Assembly: GCA_903861145.1 (NCBI GenBank) | Contig: CAIOTH010000139.1 | Span: forward strand, 1-61,931 | Direction of reading: 5' to 3' | DNA: 61,931 bases | Origin: an uncultured Bacteroidota bacterium | GTDB lineage: Bacteria; Bacteroidota; Bacteroidia; Chitinophagales; LD1 | Notes under the pieces: model-generated | Seen by the model: only the letters and a program-made list of their open reading frames with translations | The model's database searches: none | Told to the model about the DNA's origin: nothing | Position numbers and translations under genes: made by a program | Shown here: positions 8,072 through 18,541 of the stretch, one piece after another | Position numbering within the stretch: the first letter of the stretch is position 1 | Layout: every line of letters begins with the position of its first letter

Positions 8072-8822
8072 GTAACTGATTAATTTTAAGCTCGGCCTTA
8101 TAAATGTTTCCCTCCAAATTATGCTTTAAGGAGTACTTACCTTTGAAAAGAATATCAAGCCGCTTTTGCATATTGGTTAACCCTATGCCGCCTTTTGCAC
8201 CGTTGGGGTTAACATCCTTTCGAACTGTATTCTCCACCCGGTAAACCAGATCATCGCCTACAAAATCAAGGGTAATACTGATTATACCCTCCTTCTCAAT
8301 TTCACCATGTTTGTAAGCGTTTTCAAGAAAGTGCGCAGTAATCATGGGTGGTATTAACATACTGCCCGACCTTGAATCATCTGATACATTATCTGCAAAT
8401 TTCTTTTGAACCAGATCGCTAGTTCTTATCTTCATTAGATTGTGAAAACTTTCCGTAAACTTCACTTCCTCTTTAAGCGAAATGGTATCGGCCGAGCTAT
8501 CATAAAGCGAGTAGTCGAGAACGCTCGTCAAACGTTCAATCGCCGAGTTGGCAGTTTCTGTATAGTACTTTACAACATTAAGCGTATTCCTGAGCGAATG
8601 TGGCGTTACCTGAAATTTAAGTCTTTCAAGCTCAAGCTTGTTAATCAACACCTCGCGCTCCTTAATTAAAGCATCTCTTTTTTTTACTAACTCGTTAGCA
8701 ATCTTTCTCTGTTTTTTCAACAGCATTCTTGACCTGATAAAGAGAATAAGGAAGGTTAACGCAGCAATTGCGAGAAATATGATAAGGCCGGTATGATCCT
8801 CCGGTTCCGGTAATTGGTTCAT
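8055..8822 (-). CDS. LytS/YehU-type sensor histidine kinase with one membrane segment
   Basis: 255 residues: one N-terminal transmembrane helix (about 12-30), a coiled-coil-like linker (35-68), then a His_kinase domain with H75 in QVTPHSLRNTLN, and an ATPase domain with N-box ENAYKHG and glycine motif GGIGLTN. There is no extracytoplasmic sensor of any size, so the stimulus is probably sensed in the membrane, in the linker or through a partner. Short kinases of this kind are common in Bacteroidota with LytTR partners, and the regulator gene follows with a 17-nt overlap. Confidence 0.9.
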   Translation of the reverse strand: MNQLPEPEDHTGLIIFLAIAALTFLILFIRSRMLLKKQRKIANELVKKRDALIKEREVLINKLELERLKFQVTPHSLRNTLNVVKYYTETANSAIERLTSVLDYSLYDSSADTISLKEEVKFTESFHNLMKIRTSDLVQKKFADNVSDDSRSGSMLIPPMITAHFLENAYKHGEIEKEGIISITLDFVGDDLVYRVENTVRKDVNPNGAKGGIGLTNMQKRLDILFKGKYSLKHNLEGNIYKAELKINQLHGAKD

Positions 8823-8936
8823 ACTCTAAATAATTAAAAGTATCTCAAAATAAAAAATAAATATTAGGGTAAACTTCCGTTTATAAGCAGCCATAATAAT
8901 TCCCCCTCAATCATTTTAATGAATGTTTAAAGGAGC

Positions 8937-11900
8937 TTATTCCACCAAACTATCAGCCAACAATTCAGCCTGCTTCAAAACTGTATCAATGGCCTTTTGC
9001 TGCTTATCGGGTGGGTAGCCGTATTTGGTTAACGTGCGTTTAACCAAAACCATCAGTTTGGCTCGGGCACTTTCTCTAATGGTCCAGTCGATAGTTGCGT
9101 TTGCTCTTACTTTATCAGCAATTTCCCGGGCAATTTCTTTCAGGACGTTATCACCCAAAACATTTACAGCGCTGTCATTTATCTCAAGAGCATTGTAAAA
9201 GGCTACTTCATCTGTCGTTAACCCCAATTTTGCGCCTTCCTGGTCGGCTTCTCTTATTTGCCTGGCGATGTTTATTAGCTCCTGAATAATTTCTGCTGTT
9301 GTTAGCAAATTATTTTGATATTTTTTGATGGCCGTTTCCAGCATCTCCAAAAGTTTCTTGCTTTTAACCAAGTTGGTTTTAGCCCTAGTCTTTAGCTCAT
9401 TGCTTAATATCTTTTTTAGCAACTCAATAGCCAGATTCTTATGCTTCATTCCCTGCACTTCTTTCAAAAACTCATCCGATAAAATCTCAAGTCCCGAAAT
9501 TTCCGGTTTCTCTAATCCTGCAGCATCAAAAATATCAACCACATGGTCGCTGCTTAGGGCCTGGTCAATAATTTGTTTAATAGCCGTTTCAAAGTGCTCA
9601 CCTGTTTTTCCGCCACCTGTTCCTTCAAATTTTACCAGCCTTGCTTTAACTGCCTGGAAAAAAGCAACATCCGTTAAATCAGTTTGTATTTCTTCCCTCG
9701 CTATGCATATAGAAAGCGCTTGTCCCAACAAGCTCACTTCCTTTATAAACCGCTCTTTGCCATCTTGTAAACCTAAAATGTGTTCTTCAGCTTGTAGTAT
9801 AATGCTTAGCTTCTCTTTAGCGTCGACCATAAAGAACCTACGATAATTAAACTTAAAGCTGTTTGCGTAATAAGACTCCGGCTCTTCACTTAAAATGTCC
9901 TTTCTCGTAGTACTGTCTTCGTTAAACATTTGTTGAACTACCTCCAGTTTCTCCTTAAAAATATCGATCGCCCTTGTAATATTTTCGGCGGGGTTACCTT
10001 TCCCTCCAGAATCGCTGTAAAACGAAAGTGCTTTCTTCAGGTCGCTGGCTATGCCTAAGTAATCAACTACCAGGCCGCCGGGTTTATCTTTAAATACGCG
10101 GTTAACACGTGCAATGGCTTGCATGAGCGTGTGGCCGCGCATGGGTTTATCAATATACATGGTTGTGAGGCAAGGCGCATCGAAGCCCGTTAACCACATA
10201 TCGCGCACTATTACCAATTTGAGCGGGTCGGCGGCATCTTTCATTCTTTCGGCCAGTGCCCGGCGCTGCTTTTTGTTGGTTTTGAATTTTGCTAGTAGTG
10301 GCCCTTCATCGCTGCTGGCGGTCATTACAACTTTAATAACGCCCTTGTCCAAATCATCACTGTGCCAATTAGGGCGAAGAGCGATTATGGCGTTGTAAAG
10401 TTCGGCGGCGATGCGGCGGCTCATTGCAACAATCATTCCCTTACCTTCAAATACAGTTTGTCGTTTCTCAAAATGGGTTACAATATCTTTAGCCAGGTTT
10501 TTTATCCGATCTTCATTACCAACTATGGCTTCCAGTTTAGTCCATTTTGCCTTGGCTTTTTGGCGGTCGGTAACTTCTTCATCCTGTTCTAACTCGGCGT
10601 CGAATTCTTCAATCAACCTTCGTCCTTCTTCATCCAGGTTAACCTTTGCCAACCGGCTTTCGTAATATATCCGAACAGTCGAGCCATCGGCCACGGCCTG
10701 AGAAATATCGTACACATCCACATACTGCCCGAAGACTTGTGGCGTGTTTACGTCAGTGCCCTCAATGGGGGTGCCGGTAAACCCTATATAGGTAGCGTTG
10801 GGCAGGGCATCGCGGGTGTACTTGGCGAAGCCGTAAGCTATGCGTTTGCCTATTACCTCTTTGGTGCCCTTATCTTTTACATCAATCAATTTGGCCTCGA
10901 AGCCGTATTGGGTGCGGTGGGCTTCGTCGGCTATTACTACAATGTTTTTGCGGTCTGAAAGCTGGTCATAAACCGATTTTTCATCTTCGGGTAAAAACTT
11001 TTGGATAGTGGTAAATACAATGCCACCGCTGGCAACTTTTAATAACTGCTTTAAATGTTCGCGGTTTTCGGCCTGCACCGGTTCCTGGCGCAGCAATTGG
11101 GTGGAGGCGGCGAAGGTATCAAACAACTGCTCGTCCAAATCATTGCGGTCGGTGATGACAACGATGGTGGGGTTTTGCATTTGCGGAGCGGTAATAAGTT
11201 TACCGGAGTAAAAAACCATGCTCAAGCTTTTACCGCTACCTTGGGTATGCCAAACGACACCGCCACGTTTATCGCCGTTTACGCCGGAAGCTTTAATGGT
11301 GCTTTGCACCGCTTTGTTAACCGCATAAAACTGGTGATAGGCGGCTAATTTCTTTTCGGTAAATATTTGCGTTAACCCCGTTTTGGCATCTTCCTTTTTT
11401 GTTTTTTCAAAAACAATAAAGTTCCTTACCAAATCTAAAAGCGTGGCAGGCTGTAACATGCCTTTAAAAAGGGTTTCTAATTGAGGCTTAAACCTGGAGG
11501 CCTCTTTTACTCCATCCGAAGTTTTCCAAGTCATATACCTGCCAAAATCAGCCGACACACTCCCTGCCTTGCATTCTAACCCATCTGAAATAATACAAAC
11601 AGCGTTGTATGTAAACAACGATGGAATAATTGCTTTGTAGGTTTGTATCTGCTCATAAGCCTTGCGTATGCTGGCATTTTCATCAGTGGCATTTTTTAAC
11701 TCAATTACACCCAACGGAATGCCATTTATAAAGAGCAAAACATCTGGCCGTTTGTTCTGGTTGTATTCAATAATGGTATATTGGTTAACCACCAGAAACT
11801 GATTGTTAACCGGATTTTCAAAATCAATCAGTGCTACTTCGTGGCTACGCTCGTAGCCGTTTTGTTGGTAGGGTATTCTAACTTTCTCTACCAGCAGCCT

Positions 11901-12173
11901 ATGGAACTCCTCGTTGTTGTGCAGCATTAACGGCGAGTAGATACGCAACACTTTTTGCATGGCCTGCTCTTGCGCATTGGCGGGTACGCCGGGGTTTATT
12001 TTTGCAATCGCACTGCGTAAACGGTTAATAAGGATTATTTGTTGGTAACTCTCTCGTTCGCAAAACAAGCCCTCTGGCGAAATCTCTTTACCATTGGCAT
12101 ACTCCCATCCCTGCGCTTGCAAAATTTCAATCGCTGATTCTTCAATTATGTTTTCGGTGATGGGTTTCATCAA
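8937..12173 (-). CDS. hsdR: Type I restriction enzyme, restriction/translocation subunit HsdR
   Basis: 1078 residues. The N-terminal PD-ExK nuclease motif is visible: RPDVLLF (D144) and GVIELKN (E158, K160). The SF2 motor follows: Walker A TQGSGKS (about 310-316), ADEAHRTQ (motif II) and IGFTGTP (motif III). The long C-terminal helical region ends with the residues typical of R subunits that bind HsdM. In the HsdMRS complex it translocates and cleaves unmethylated DNA. It is the last gene of the operon, starting 6 nt after the stop of the 303-residue gene. All key motifs are present, so it looks active. Confidence 0.96.
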   Translation of the reverse strand: MMKPITENIIEESAIEILQAQGWEYANGKEISPEGLFCERESYQQIILINRLRSAIAKINPGVPANAQEQAMQKVLRIYSPLMLHNNEEFHRLLVEKVRIPYQQNGYERSHEVALIDFENPVNNQFLVVNQYTIIEYNQNKRPDVLLFINGIPLGVIELKNATDENASIRKAYEQIQTYKAIIPSLFTYNAVCIISDGLECKAGSVSADFGRYMTWKTSDGVKEASRFKPQLETLFKGMLQPATLLDLVRNFIVFEKTKKEDAKTGLTQIFTEKKLAAYHQFYAVNKAVQSTIKASGVNGDKRGGVVWHTQGSGKSLSMVFYSGKLITAPQMQNPTIVVITDRNDLDEQLFDTFAASTQLLRQEPVQAENREHLKQLLKVASGGIVFTTIQKFLPEDEKSVYDQLSDRKNIVVIADEAHRTQYGFEAKLIDVKDKGTKEVIGKRIAYGFAKYTRDALPNATYIGFTGTPIEGTDVNTPQVFGQYVDVYDISQAVADGSTVRIYYESRLAKVNLDEEGRRLIEEFDAELEQDEEVTDRQKAKAKWTKLEAIVGNEDRIKNLAKDIVTHFEKRQTVFEGKGMIVAMSRRIAAELYNAIIALRPNWHSDDLDKGVIKVVMTASSDEGPLLAKFKTNKKQRRALAERMKDAADPLKLVIVRDMWLTGFDAPCLTTMYIDKPMRGHTLMQAIARVNRVFKDKPGGLVVDYLGIASDLKKALSFYSDSGGKGNPAENITRAIDIFKEKLEVVQQMFNEDSTTRKDILSEEPESYYANSFKFNYRRFFMVDAKEKLSIILQAEEHILGLQDGKERFIKEVSLLGQALSICIAREEIQTDLTDVAFFQAVKARLVKFEGTGGGKTGEHFETAIKQIIDQALSSDHVVDIFDAAGLEKPEISGLEILSDEFLKEVQGMKHKNLAIELLKKILSNELKTRAKTNLVKSKKLLEMLETAIKKYQNNLLTTAEIIQELINIARQIREADQEGAKLGLTTDEVAFYNALEINDSAVNVLGDNVLKEIAREIADKVRANATIDWTIRESARAKLMVLVKRTLTKYGYPPDKQQKAIDTVLKQAELLADSLVE

Positions 12174-12179
12174 AGAAGT

Positions 12180-13091
12180 TTATGCTTCTATTGATGATAA
12201 AATGTAGCTGATTCTCTCTCTGCCATTTTTGAACAATACCTTACCTTCTTTCAATACCGCTTTGCACGATTTGTTGAAATAACTCACCATGAAGGCGCTT
12301 ACTTGGTTTTCTGTTAGATTTTCATCTATTCTTCCGGTTATGGTTGCACCTTTTTCATCTATAAAATCAAATTTCCATGATTCTAAAAGAATACCCTTCA
12401 ATACACCTGCTACAGTTTTTGTTTCTTCAGTGGCAATTGTACCGGCAACCCTATCATAACCATTTTTTACAGCAATAGGATTCAACTCACATCTAATTCC
12501 ACCCGATTCTATAGTAACACCCGCCTGATCATCAGAAACTGCTTTGAAGAAATCTTTCAGGCTTGCAATAGTTCTTGGTGTTGTTCCATCTAATTCCGCC
12601 GCAAAATCTTCATCACTCTTAGCAGAAGATTCTACCAATTTAGTTACGTGCGATAATGAATCTGAAAACAAATTATCATCAAATAAATCAGTGCTTTCTA
12701 ATTTCGATAATTCAATGCCAAATGAACCACGAGGTAATGCTGTCAAAAATAATCGAGACTGATTTTCATTTTTAATTGTACCCCGCTTGGCAACATTGCC
12801 ATCAACCCTATGGGCAAATTCAGCGGTTACCATATTTTGAAATGGAATAGTAACCTTCCCTATAAAAGCTGCATCAATTCCTAATGAACCCTTCACCGGA
12901 TTTCCATTAAAAAGCAAAACCACCTTTGTATCCTGTTTATCAACCGGAATTTTTTCCAGTTGCTCAAACAGAGATTTTTCTTTTTGTTTTAATGAGATTG
13001 ACATGATAGGGTCATTACCTATCATCTCCAACATTCGCCTGGTTTCAAGTAGTTGAACAGTAAGATATTCTCTGTTTCTCCTGCTTATCAT
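12180..13091 (-). CDS. Unknown 303-residue protein between HsdS and HsdR
   Basis: I do not recognise this family. The first 55 residues are helical and charged (SRRNREYLTVQLLETRRMLE). The remainder looks beta-rich, with repeated valine/glycine segments. No signal peptide, membrane helix or nuclease motif is visible. The gene lies 1 nt from the nucleotidyltransferase-like gene upstream and 6 nt from hsdR downstream, so it is translated from the type I RM transcript. The natural reading is that it works with the nucleotidyltransferase-like protein as a pair (toxin-antitoxin or effector-regulator). That rests on position alone. Confidence 0.75.
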   Translation of the reverse strand: MISRRNREYLTVQLLETRRMLEMIGNDPIMSISLKQKEKSLFEQLEKIPVDKQDTKVVLLFNGNPVKGSLGIDAAFIGKVTIPFQNMVTAEFAHRVDGNVAKRGTIKNENQSRLFLTALPRGSFGIELSKLESTDLFDDNLFSDSLSHVTKLVESSAKSDEDFAAELDGTTPRTIASLKDFFKAVSDDQAGVTIESGGIRCELNPIAVKNGYDRVAGTIATEETKTVAGVLKGILLESWKFDFIDEKGATITGRIDENLTENQVSAFMVSYFNKSCKAVLKEGKVLFKNGRERISYILSSIEA

Positions 13092-13092
13092 A

Positions 13093-13644
13093 TCACTTAG
13101 TATTTAGCAATTGTAATGCCGAAGCATCTACAATTGGCGTATTTAATTCTATTTGTAACATTCCTTTCCAAACTGCATCGCGGTTATGCGAAAATAATTG
13201 AACCCAATATCGCGCATAATTGACGGTTGTTATTGGAGCACTGCTTGCATTAAACGGATAATGGTCTAACAAATAGTTTTGTTTTGATAAAATACTGTCC
13301 GCAAATTCGGGAAAATTATGCACAATGTTGTTTTGAAAGGCAGCATCATATCCCCAATAGACTGTTACAATGTCTAAATCATTTGGTGAACGCCGTTCTC
13401 GGGTTTCTACATCCTCTAAAAAACTTCCGTCTAACCATTGAAAACCATCCACCAGTCCCAAAGTTTGAAGACTGCTTCTAAACGACAGTAAGCCCTTTAA
13501 TATTTCAATACGTTTGGGTGATGTTGAAAATTTATCGCATAATTCAAGTGTGGTGCATTTAAACGGGGATACATCATCAGGTATAGCAGGATTACCTAAA
13601 TGAGGCGGCATAACTAAATTATGGTCAAAATTTGGTATCGGCAT
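13093..13644 (-). CDS. DUF6932-like nucleotidyltransferase-fold protein in the RM operon
   Basis: 183 residues. The segment WLDGSFLEDV followed about 12 residues later by PNDLDIV matches the GS...DxD signature of the MNT/Pol-beta nucleotidyltransferase fold, and the N-terminal PIPNFDHNLVMPPHLG resembles DUF6932 as I remember it. Such proteins can transfer nucleotides to tRNA or protein, as in MenT, AbiEii or HepT/MntA-type systems, but many have unknown activity. It begins 25 nt after hsdS and ends 1 nt before the 303-residue gene. A role as toxin, antitoxin-modifying enzyme or anti-phage effector is inference. Confidence 0.7.
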   Translation of the reverse strand: MPIPNFDHNLVMPPHLGNPAIPDDVSPFKCTTLELCDKFSTSPKRIEILKGLLSFRSSLQTLGLVDGFQWLDGSFLEDVETRERRSPNDLDIVTVYWGYDAAFQNNIVHNFPEFADSILSKQNYLLDHYPFNASSAPITTVNYARYWVQLFSHNRDAVWKGMLQIELNTPIVDASALQLLNTK

Positions 13645-13668
13645 AAGTTCTAAATTACAAAGTTATTT

Positions 13669-14763
13669 TTAATTCATTTTCACCCTGACCTCCCCACTCA
13701 TCAACTTAGGCAATAAATTATCGCGCAGTTGAGTGAGGGTGCGGATTTGGATGATGTTTGATTTAATTTTTTTAAACATTGGCTCTACTTCGGCATGATA
13801 TTCCTTAATCCTTTTTTTTGCCGTTGGGAATTCTAGTTCGCGTATCAATTCCTGACTTATGTTTTGCTGAGCCGAACCGCCAGACATGTTGATTAAATTT
13901 GTCTTATTTAGTTTTGTGAAGATAAATAGGAAGGTGTAAGGGTAATGTTCATTGGGAATTAATGCACATACGGCTTGATTGCAAGTTGCGGGTTCAGCCA
14001 ATATACCGAACTCCCCAACCGTTGCACCGTACATTGCAATTAGTGTTGTATTAGCTGGAACCAACTTTGCAGAAGAATTTTTCACAGCTTCATCGGTTAC
14101 CATTTCTTCAGTACTCAAAATAAAACTGCCTTGCAATTCTTTTGATTTAACCCACTTTATCGTTCCATTGGTGTAGTATTCCATTTTCGCGCGTGATGGA
14201 GTACCGCCGGATGTTGTTTTTATAGCAGCACCTAATTTTATAGTGTCTCCTTCCGCCTCTTCCACAAACCACTGCCTAAAAAGCGTTTCAGCCAATTGCT
14301 CCAAAGTTTTGTTTTGCAGGTGCAGTAAACCTATTTTATCATCCAAACTGCTAAGGATAGAGGCAATTTTGATTTGTTCTTTTACTTCAGGAACAATTAC
14401 AATTTCTTCATGTACATCGTTTCTGTTAATACCTGGAACAGCACTTTTGTCACTGTATTTTCCGAAGTCAAAATTTGTCAATAAATAATAAATAAAACTG
14501 GGGTCATTTCCTCTAAAATCCTGAACATATAAAGTTGTGTTTAAAGGCCAATAATCTTCTTTGGTAAAAAAGACTTGCCCAATAGTTCCGTACCGCCCAG
14601 TTATTACACCTGGTGCCTTCTTCATCGCTGCATTGTGATAATCAGTTATTCCCGAAGAAGAGATTATTGGGATTGAGCCTTGCTTTCTCTCAGCATTAGG
14701 TAAGTCATACCCCCTCTTAAGATTAATTATTTCACCCAATTTATACTCCTTCCATTCACTCAT
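13669..14763 (-). CDS. hsdS: Type I restriction-modification specificity subunit HsdS
   Basis: 364 residues with the usual two-fold plan. A first target-recognition domain (about 1-130, opening SEWKEYKLGEIINLKRGYD) is followed by the first conserved coiled helix (ILSSLDDKIGLLHLQNKTLE). A second recognition domain (about 170-320) is followed by the second conserved helix (IRTLTQLRDNLLPKLMSGEV). It determines the bipartite DNA target; the target cannot be deduced here. It overlaps the 88-residue gene by 4 nt. I saw no second or silent hsdS or invertible repeats, so phase-variable specificity is not indicated. Confidence 0.94.
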   Translation of the reverse strand: MSEWKEYKLGEIINLKRGYDLPNAERKQGSIPIISSSGITDYHNAAMKKAPGVITGRYGTIGQVFFTKEDYWPLNTTLYVQDFRGNDPSFIYYLLTNFDFGKYSDKSAVPGINRNDVHEEIVIVPEVKEQIKIASILSSLDDKIGLLHLQNKTLEQLAETLFRQWFVEEAEGDTIKLGAAIKTTSGGTPSRAKMEYYTNGTIKWVKSKELQGSFILSTEEMVTDEAVKNSSAKLVPANTTLIAMYGATVGEFGILAEPATCNQAVCALIPNEHYPYTFLFIFTKLNKTNLINMSGGSAQQNISQELIRELEFPTAKKRIKEYHAEVEPMFKKIKSNIIQIRTLTQLRDNLLPKLMSGEVRVKMN

Positions 14764-15026
14764 CTCAACAAAGCTTTGTCAGTAATAAAATCATCCCACT
14801 CCACAACCATTTTTAGGGTCTCAATATAAGTGGTAAAATGAATGGAATTCCTATTCATTAAATTAGATGCATCAAATTCATATACAATTTCCTGTCCCGT
14901 AAATGCTCTGCAAATAGTAACTTCTAAAAGATCAAAGAGCGAACTGTCACCAAAATTTACACGAAAGCGGTCATTACTATTTTCCCTTTCTGGTGGTATA
15001 TTTCTCCTAACTTGTTTAACCCTCAT
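14760..15026 (-). CDS. Unknown 88-residue protein upstream of hsdS
   Basis: A small basic-then-acidic soluble protein beginning MRVKQVRRNIPPERENS. Its stop overlaps the hsdS start (ATGA), the classical sign of translational coupling, so expression is tied to HsdS. It follows the DUF1016 gene after 58 nt. No homologue comes to mind. Given the tight coupling it may modulate HsdS or be the immunity/antitoxin part of the DUF1016 gene, both speculative. Confidence 0.6.
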   Translation of the reverse strand: MRVKQVRRNIPPERENSNDRFRVNFGDSSLFDLLEVTICRAFTGQEIVYEFDASNLMNRNSIHFTTYIETLKMVVEWDDFITDKALLR

Positions 15027-15084
15027 AAATAAATATTTTGGAGCTGTGATTTTAAACGGCTCGTTCCTTTAAATCCCCCTGTAC

Positions 15085-16800
15085 CTATTTTCTAATCCTT
15101 TCAAGGTTCTGCTCTAATTGGTCGTACAAAGTATCTTTAAATACTTCTTCTATATCTTTCATCTCCGCCTTTGTAGGTAAAAGATGATAGACCTTCTCTA
15201 TTATAGCCTCATTATCATGCCTGCGCTTTGTGATGCGATAGTGAAATTGTTGCAACTCTATATGTAAATCCCCCCATAAATTAAAAGCTCTTACACCACC
15301 TTTTTTAAATCCGTTCAGCCGTAATTCTATCGTTATTGAGTCAGGCACCTTTTTTTTCTTAAATTCCTCAATTGCGCCTGCGTCATCAATAAAACTCAGA
15401 GAGTCAATCCAAATTGTCCACCGGGCTTCTTTAAACTCGAGTGCAACCTCGGCAAGTCCCCTTTCTAGGTTACCCTTTAATGGTATTATCACTTTTTCAA
15501 GTATAACCTTGCAGTTCTTTGCATTCTTCGTTTCTTTTATTACATCGGTTTTTAACTGGCCAATGATTTCTTTTATTCTTTTCAGCTTTTTATCGGCTGG
15601 CGTTAGCAGCTCCTCGTAACTCTTCTCCATTTCCTTTTCCAGTTCCTCAACAGTGGGCAAATCGCTTTTAAGCTTTTTGGGTAATGCTTTACTTAATTCA
15701 TAATCTGCCACCCCCAAAGGGTTTTGCATACCACGCAACGCATATTCTACTACTGTTTTATTGGGTGTCTTGCACAGCAGGATACCGATAGTGGGATTGT
15801 GCGCAGCGGTTTTTATTTTCTCATCAACCGTATTGATGTAAAAATTCAGCTTTCCGGTAAACTCAGGCTCAAAATCACCTACTTTTAATTCAAAAATTAC
15901 GTAGCAGTTGAGTTGGATATTAAAGAAAAGCAGGTCGAGAAAATAATCATTATCTACCACCTCCAGGTGATACTGGTTACCCACATAAGCAAAACCTTTG
16001 CCCAACTCTAACATAAACTGTTTGATATGGGCAATCAGGGCTTTCTCCAATTCACGCTCCTGCATTTCTTCACCCATCGCCAAAAAATCAAACACATAAG
16101 GATTTCTGAATGATTCGCGCGCTAAATCAGATTGAGGGGCAGGTAAAGTATTTTCAAAATTGTTGAGGGCCTTTCCTGTGCGCTCGTGTAGTTTACTCTC
16201 AATCTGCATTTCCAACACCCGCCGGCCCCACCCATTTTGAATGGTCTTTTCGGCATAAAAAATCCGGGCATCGGTATTGGGTAGCTTATTAAGCAAAACA
16301 ATGTTGTGCGTCCATGTAATTTGCCCCGCCAATAAAGCTGCCCTTTCCGTGGGTTCTATTTTGGCAACCGCTGGTTGCCAAATTGCCTTTTCGGTTTTGG
16401 TAGCTGCTTTTTTCTTTTCCTTTTTTACGGAGGGGTCCAATTTGGCAACCACTGGTTGCCAAATTGCTTTTTGTTCGCTTTCGCTTAACCTGGTAAAGGT
16501 TTCCTGTATAGTAGAAAAGCCGGGATAAGCCAGGGCAAAATCGCGCATGTAGCGCAGATTGCGCGGGGCAAGGCCTTTCATATCCTTAAACTCCGAGCGC
16601 AAATCATTGGCCAGATTGTCAATTACTTTAGCGCCCCATCCTTCCTCTTTTTGCTGTTGTGCAATGGCATCGCCTATCTCCCAGTACATTTTCAGCATTT
16701 GGGTGTTTACCGATAACACAGCCTGCAACCGCGCATTGCGGATTTTATCTTTTAGCGCAGCAAGAATTTGATTGTATTTGTCGGGATGCTTCGGCTTCAT
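15085..16800 (-). CDS. DUF1016/YhcG-family PDDEXK nuclease with C-terminal extension
   Basis: 571 residues; the family is usually about 340-380. The N-terminal DUF1016_N helical domain (10-110; [24 protein letters not shown]) is followed by an [10 protein letters not shown] block (161-170). The nuclease core has LDLLFFN (D289) and VIFELKVG (E304, K306), the D-ExK arrangement. About 170 further C-terminal residues (400-571), lysine-rich then beta-rich, are not part of the family as I know it. An in-frame 27-residue duplication sits in the linker ([10 protein letters not shown] at 111-120 and [10 protein letters not shown] at 138-147). The stop-start overlap with hsdM is 4 nt. Family members are often found with type I RM genes and in defence islands; a DNA-targeting accessory nuclease is likely. 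Confidence 0.88.
   Translation of the reverse strand: MKPKHPDKYNQILAALKDKIRNARLQAVLSVNTQMLKMYWEIGDAIAQQQKEEGWGAKVIDNLANDLRSEFKDMKGLAPRNLRYMRDFALAYPGFSTIQETFTRLSESEQKAIWQPVVAKLDPSVKKEKKKAATKTEKAIWQPAVAKIEPTERAALLAGQITWTHNIVLLNKLPNTDARIFYAEKTIQNGWGRRVLEMQIESKLHERTGKALNNFENTLPAPQSDLARESFRNPYVFDFLAMGEEMQERELEKALIAHIKQFMLELGKGFAYVGNQYHLEVVDNDYFLDLLFFNIQLNCYVIFELKVGDFEPEFTGKLNFYINTVDEKIKTAAHNPTIGILLCKTPNKTVVEYALRGMQNPLGVADYELSKALPKKLKSDLPTVEELEKEMEKSYEELLTPADKKLKRIKEIIGQLKTDVIKETKNAKNCKVILEKVIIPLKGNLERGLAEVALEFKEARWTIWIDSLSFIDDAGAIEEFKKKKVPDSITIELRLNGFKKGGVRAFNLWGDLHIELQQFHYRITKRRHDNEAIIEKVYHLLPTKAEMKDIEEVFKDTLYDQLEQNLERIRK
16361..16467. repeat. Two copies of a 26-bp palindromic segment inside the DUF1016 gene
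   Basis: The sequence TTGGCAACC[G/A]CTGGTTGCCAAATTGC occurs at 16361-16386 and 16442-16467. The copies are 81 bp (27 codons) apart and differ at one position. The second copy contains a perfect 8-bp inverted repeat (GGCAACCA / TGGTTGCC) around one central base. The duplication keeps the reading frame and falls in the linker between the helical and nuclease domains. Confidence 0.8.
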
Positions 16801-18365
16801 TTTACTGAAAATTCAATTTTAGATAGATTCTCTTTAATGGCATTGTTCAAATTTATTTCCTCCCCCATCTGTTCAAGTAATTCTGCTTTCAGTTTTGTAA
16901 CCCGTTCTTCAAAGTTAAAATCATCCTCGTCATCAGGCAGGCCCACAAATCTACCGGGAGTAACCACATAATTAAGCGCTTTAACTTCTTCAATGCTTAC
17001 GCTTTTACAAAAGCCCAACACATCTTCATAAGGTTTTTCGCCGGTGCGCCAGTTATGGTAAGTACTGGCTACTTTGGCAATATCTTCATCGGTAAATTCC
17101 AGGGTTCGCCGGTTTATCAGATGCCCAAGGTTACGAGCGTCAATAAAAAGTATTTCGCGCCTGCGTTGTTGTTTATTGCGTCGCAAAAACCACAGGCAGG
17201 CGGGTATCTGGGTGTTTAAAAATAATTTGGCCGGTAGGTTTACAATGCAATCCAACAAATCGTTTTCAATAAGTGCCTTGCGTATTTCGCCCTCGTTGCT
17301 GCTTTTGGTGGTTAATGAGCCTTTGGCCAAAACGAAACCAGCCTGCCCGTTGGCAGCAGTATGATAAAGGAAGTGTTGTATCCATGCATAGTTGGCATTA
17401 CCGGTAGGCGGCAAGCCATAAACCCACCGGGCATCTTTTTGCAACAGTTCGCCGCTCCAGTCGCTATCGTTAAACGGTGGGTTTGCAATAATGTAATCGG
17501 CTTTTAAATCTTTGTGTGCATCGTTTAAAAAGCTGCCTTCGTTGTTCCATTTTACGTTGCTGCTGTCAATACCGCGTATGGCTAAATTCATTTTAGCCAG
17601 CCGCCAGGTGGTTTGGTTGCTTTCCTGCCCGTAAATGGAGATATGGTCGGCAGGATTAAGCGATAATTTTTTGCCAGTGTTCTTTTTGTAATGGTCCTGA
17701 TGGTGTTTAATAAACTTCTCGCTTTGCACAAACATGCCGCCGCTGCCGCAGCAGGGGTCAAATACTCGCCCCTCATAGGGCTCCAATGTTTCAACCAATA
17801 GCTTTACCACGCTACCTGGCGTGTAGAATTGGCCACCTTTTTTACCTTCTGCTAATGCAAACTCACCCAAAAAGTATTCAAACACCCGCCCCAGCAAATC
17901 TTTGCTCTGTGCTTCTTTGGTGCCGAGGGTTGCGGTGCTTACCAAATCAACCAGGCCGCCGAGGCTTTGCTTATCGAGTTTTTCTTGTGCAAATACTTTA
18001 GGCAACACCCCGCGCAGGCTGGGGTTGTCCTTTTCAATGGCATCCATTGCCTCATCTATATCTCGGCCTATTGTGGGTAGTTTGGCACGGCCCTGCAACC
18101 AGGTCCATCGGGCTGAGGGCGGCACGTAAAATACTTTCTCCGCGGTGTATTCGTTCTTGTCTTCGGGGTCGGCGCCTTCGCTTTTTTGCGCGGTCAGTTT
18201 ATTAAACAACTCCTCAAACGCGTCGGATATGTATTTGAGGAAAATTAAACCAAGCGCCACGTGCTTGTACTCGGCGGCGTCCATGTTTTTACGCAACTTA
18301 TCGGCAGCCTTCCACAGTTTCTTTTCGAGGGGTTCTTCAACTTCTTGTTTTTGGTTTTTTGCCAT
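16797..18365 (-). CDS. hsdM: Type I restriction-modification DNA methyltransferase HsdM
   Basis: 522 residues. The N-terminal HsdM helical domain ([20 protein letters not shown]) is followed by an N6-adenine methylase with SAM-binding motif [12 protein letters not shown] (202-212) and catalytic motif IV NPPF (295-298). It forms M2S with HsdS for methylation and, with HsdR, the restriction complex. It is the first gene of the operon, its stop overlapping the DUF1016 start by 4 nt. TACATTTA (18379-18372 on the minus strand), one base off the -7 consensus, ends 6 nt before the ATG, suggesting a nearly leaderless transcript. Both catalytic motifs are intact. Confidence 0.96.
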   Translation of the reverse strand: MAKNQKQEVEEPLEKKLWKAADKLRKNMDAAEYKHVALGLIFLKYISDAFEELFNKLTAQKSEGADPEDKNEYTAEKVFYVPPSARWTWLQGRAKLPTIGRDIDEAMDAIEKDNPSLRGVLPKVFAQEKLDKQSLGGLVDLVSTATLGTKEAQSKDLLGRVFEYFLGEFALAEGKKGGQFYTPGSVVKLLVETLEPYEGRVFDPCCGSGGMFVQSEKFIKHHQDHYKKNTGKKLSLNPADHISIYGQESNQTTWRLAKMNLAIRGIDSSNVKWNNEGSFLNDAHKDLKADYIIANPPFNDSDWSGELLQKDARWVYGLPPTGNANYAWIQHFLYHTAANGQAGFVLAKGSLTTKSSNEGEIRKALIENDLLDCIVNLPAKLFLNTQIPACLWFLRRNKQQRRREILFIDARNLGHLINRRTLEFTDEDIAKVASTYHNWRTGEKPYEDVLGFCKSVSIEEVKALNYVVTPGRFVGLPDDEDDFNFEERVTKLKAELLEQMGEEINLNNAIKENLSKIEFSVK

Positions 18366-18541
18366 ACTGCGTAAATGTATAATTGTAATGGAATAAAAAG
18401 AAAAGATGGATATAATTTTCTAATGACACACTTTATGAGATAAAAACTCAAATGCAATTTTAAACAAATGACTTTGCCGATTGTCTTGAGCTATATAATT
18501 CAGTCCTTAATCTGCTCTATTACTTGTTCGGTATTTAGGAC
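18366..18541. other. AT-rich spacer upstream of hsdM
   Basis: Apart from the probable hsdM -7 box close to its start codon, I see no gene, RNA or repeat in this stretch. Together with the following 300 nt it is the widest gene-poor part of the island. Confidence 0.4.

Noticed and set aside
13669-14763. A search for inverted repeats or a second hsdS that would allow phase variation.
   Set aside because: None seen; only one complete hsdS is present.
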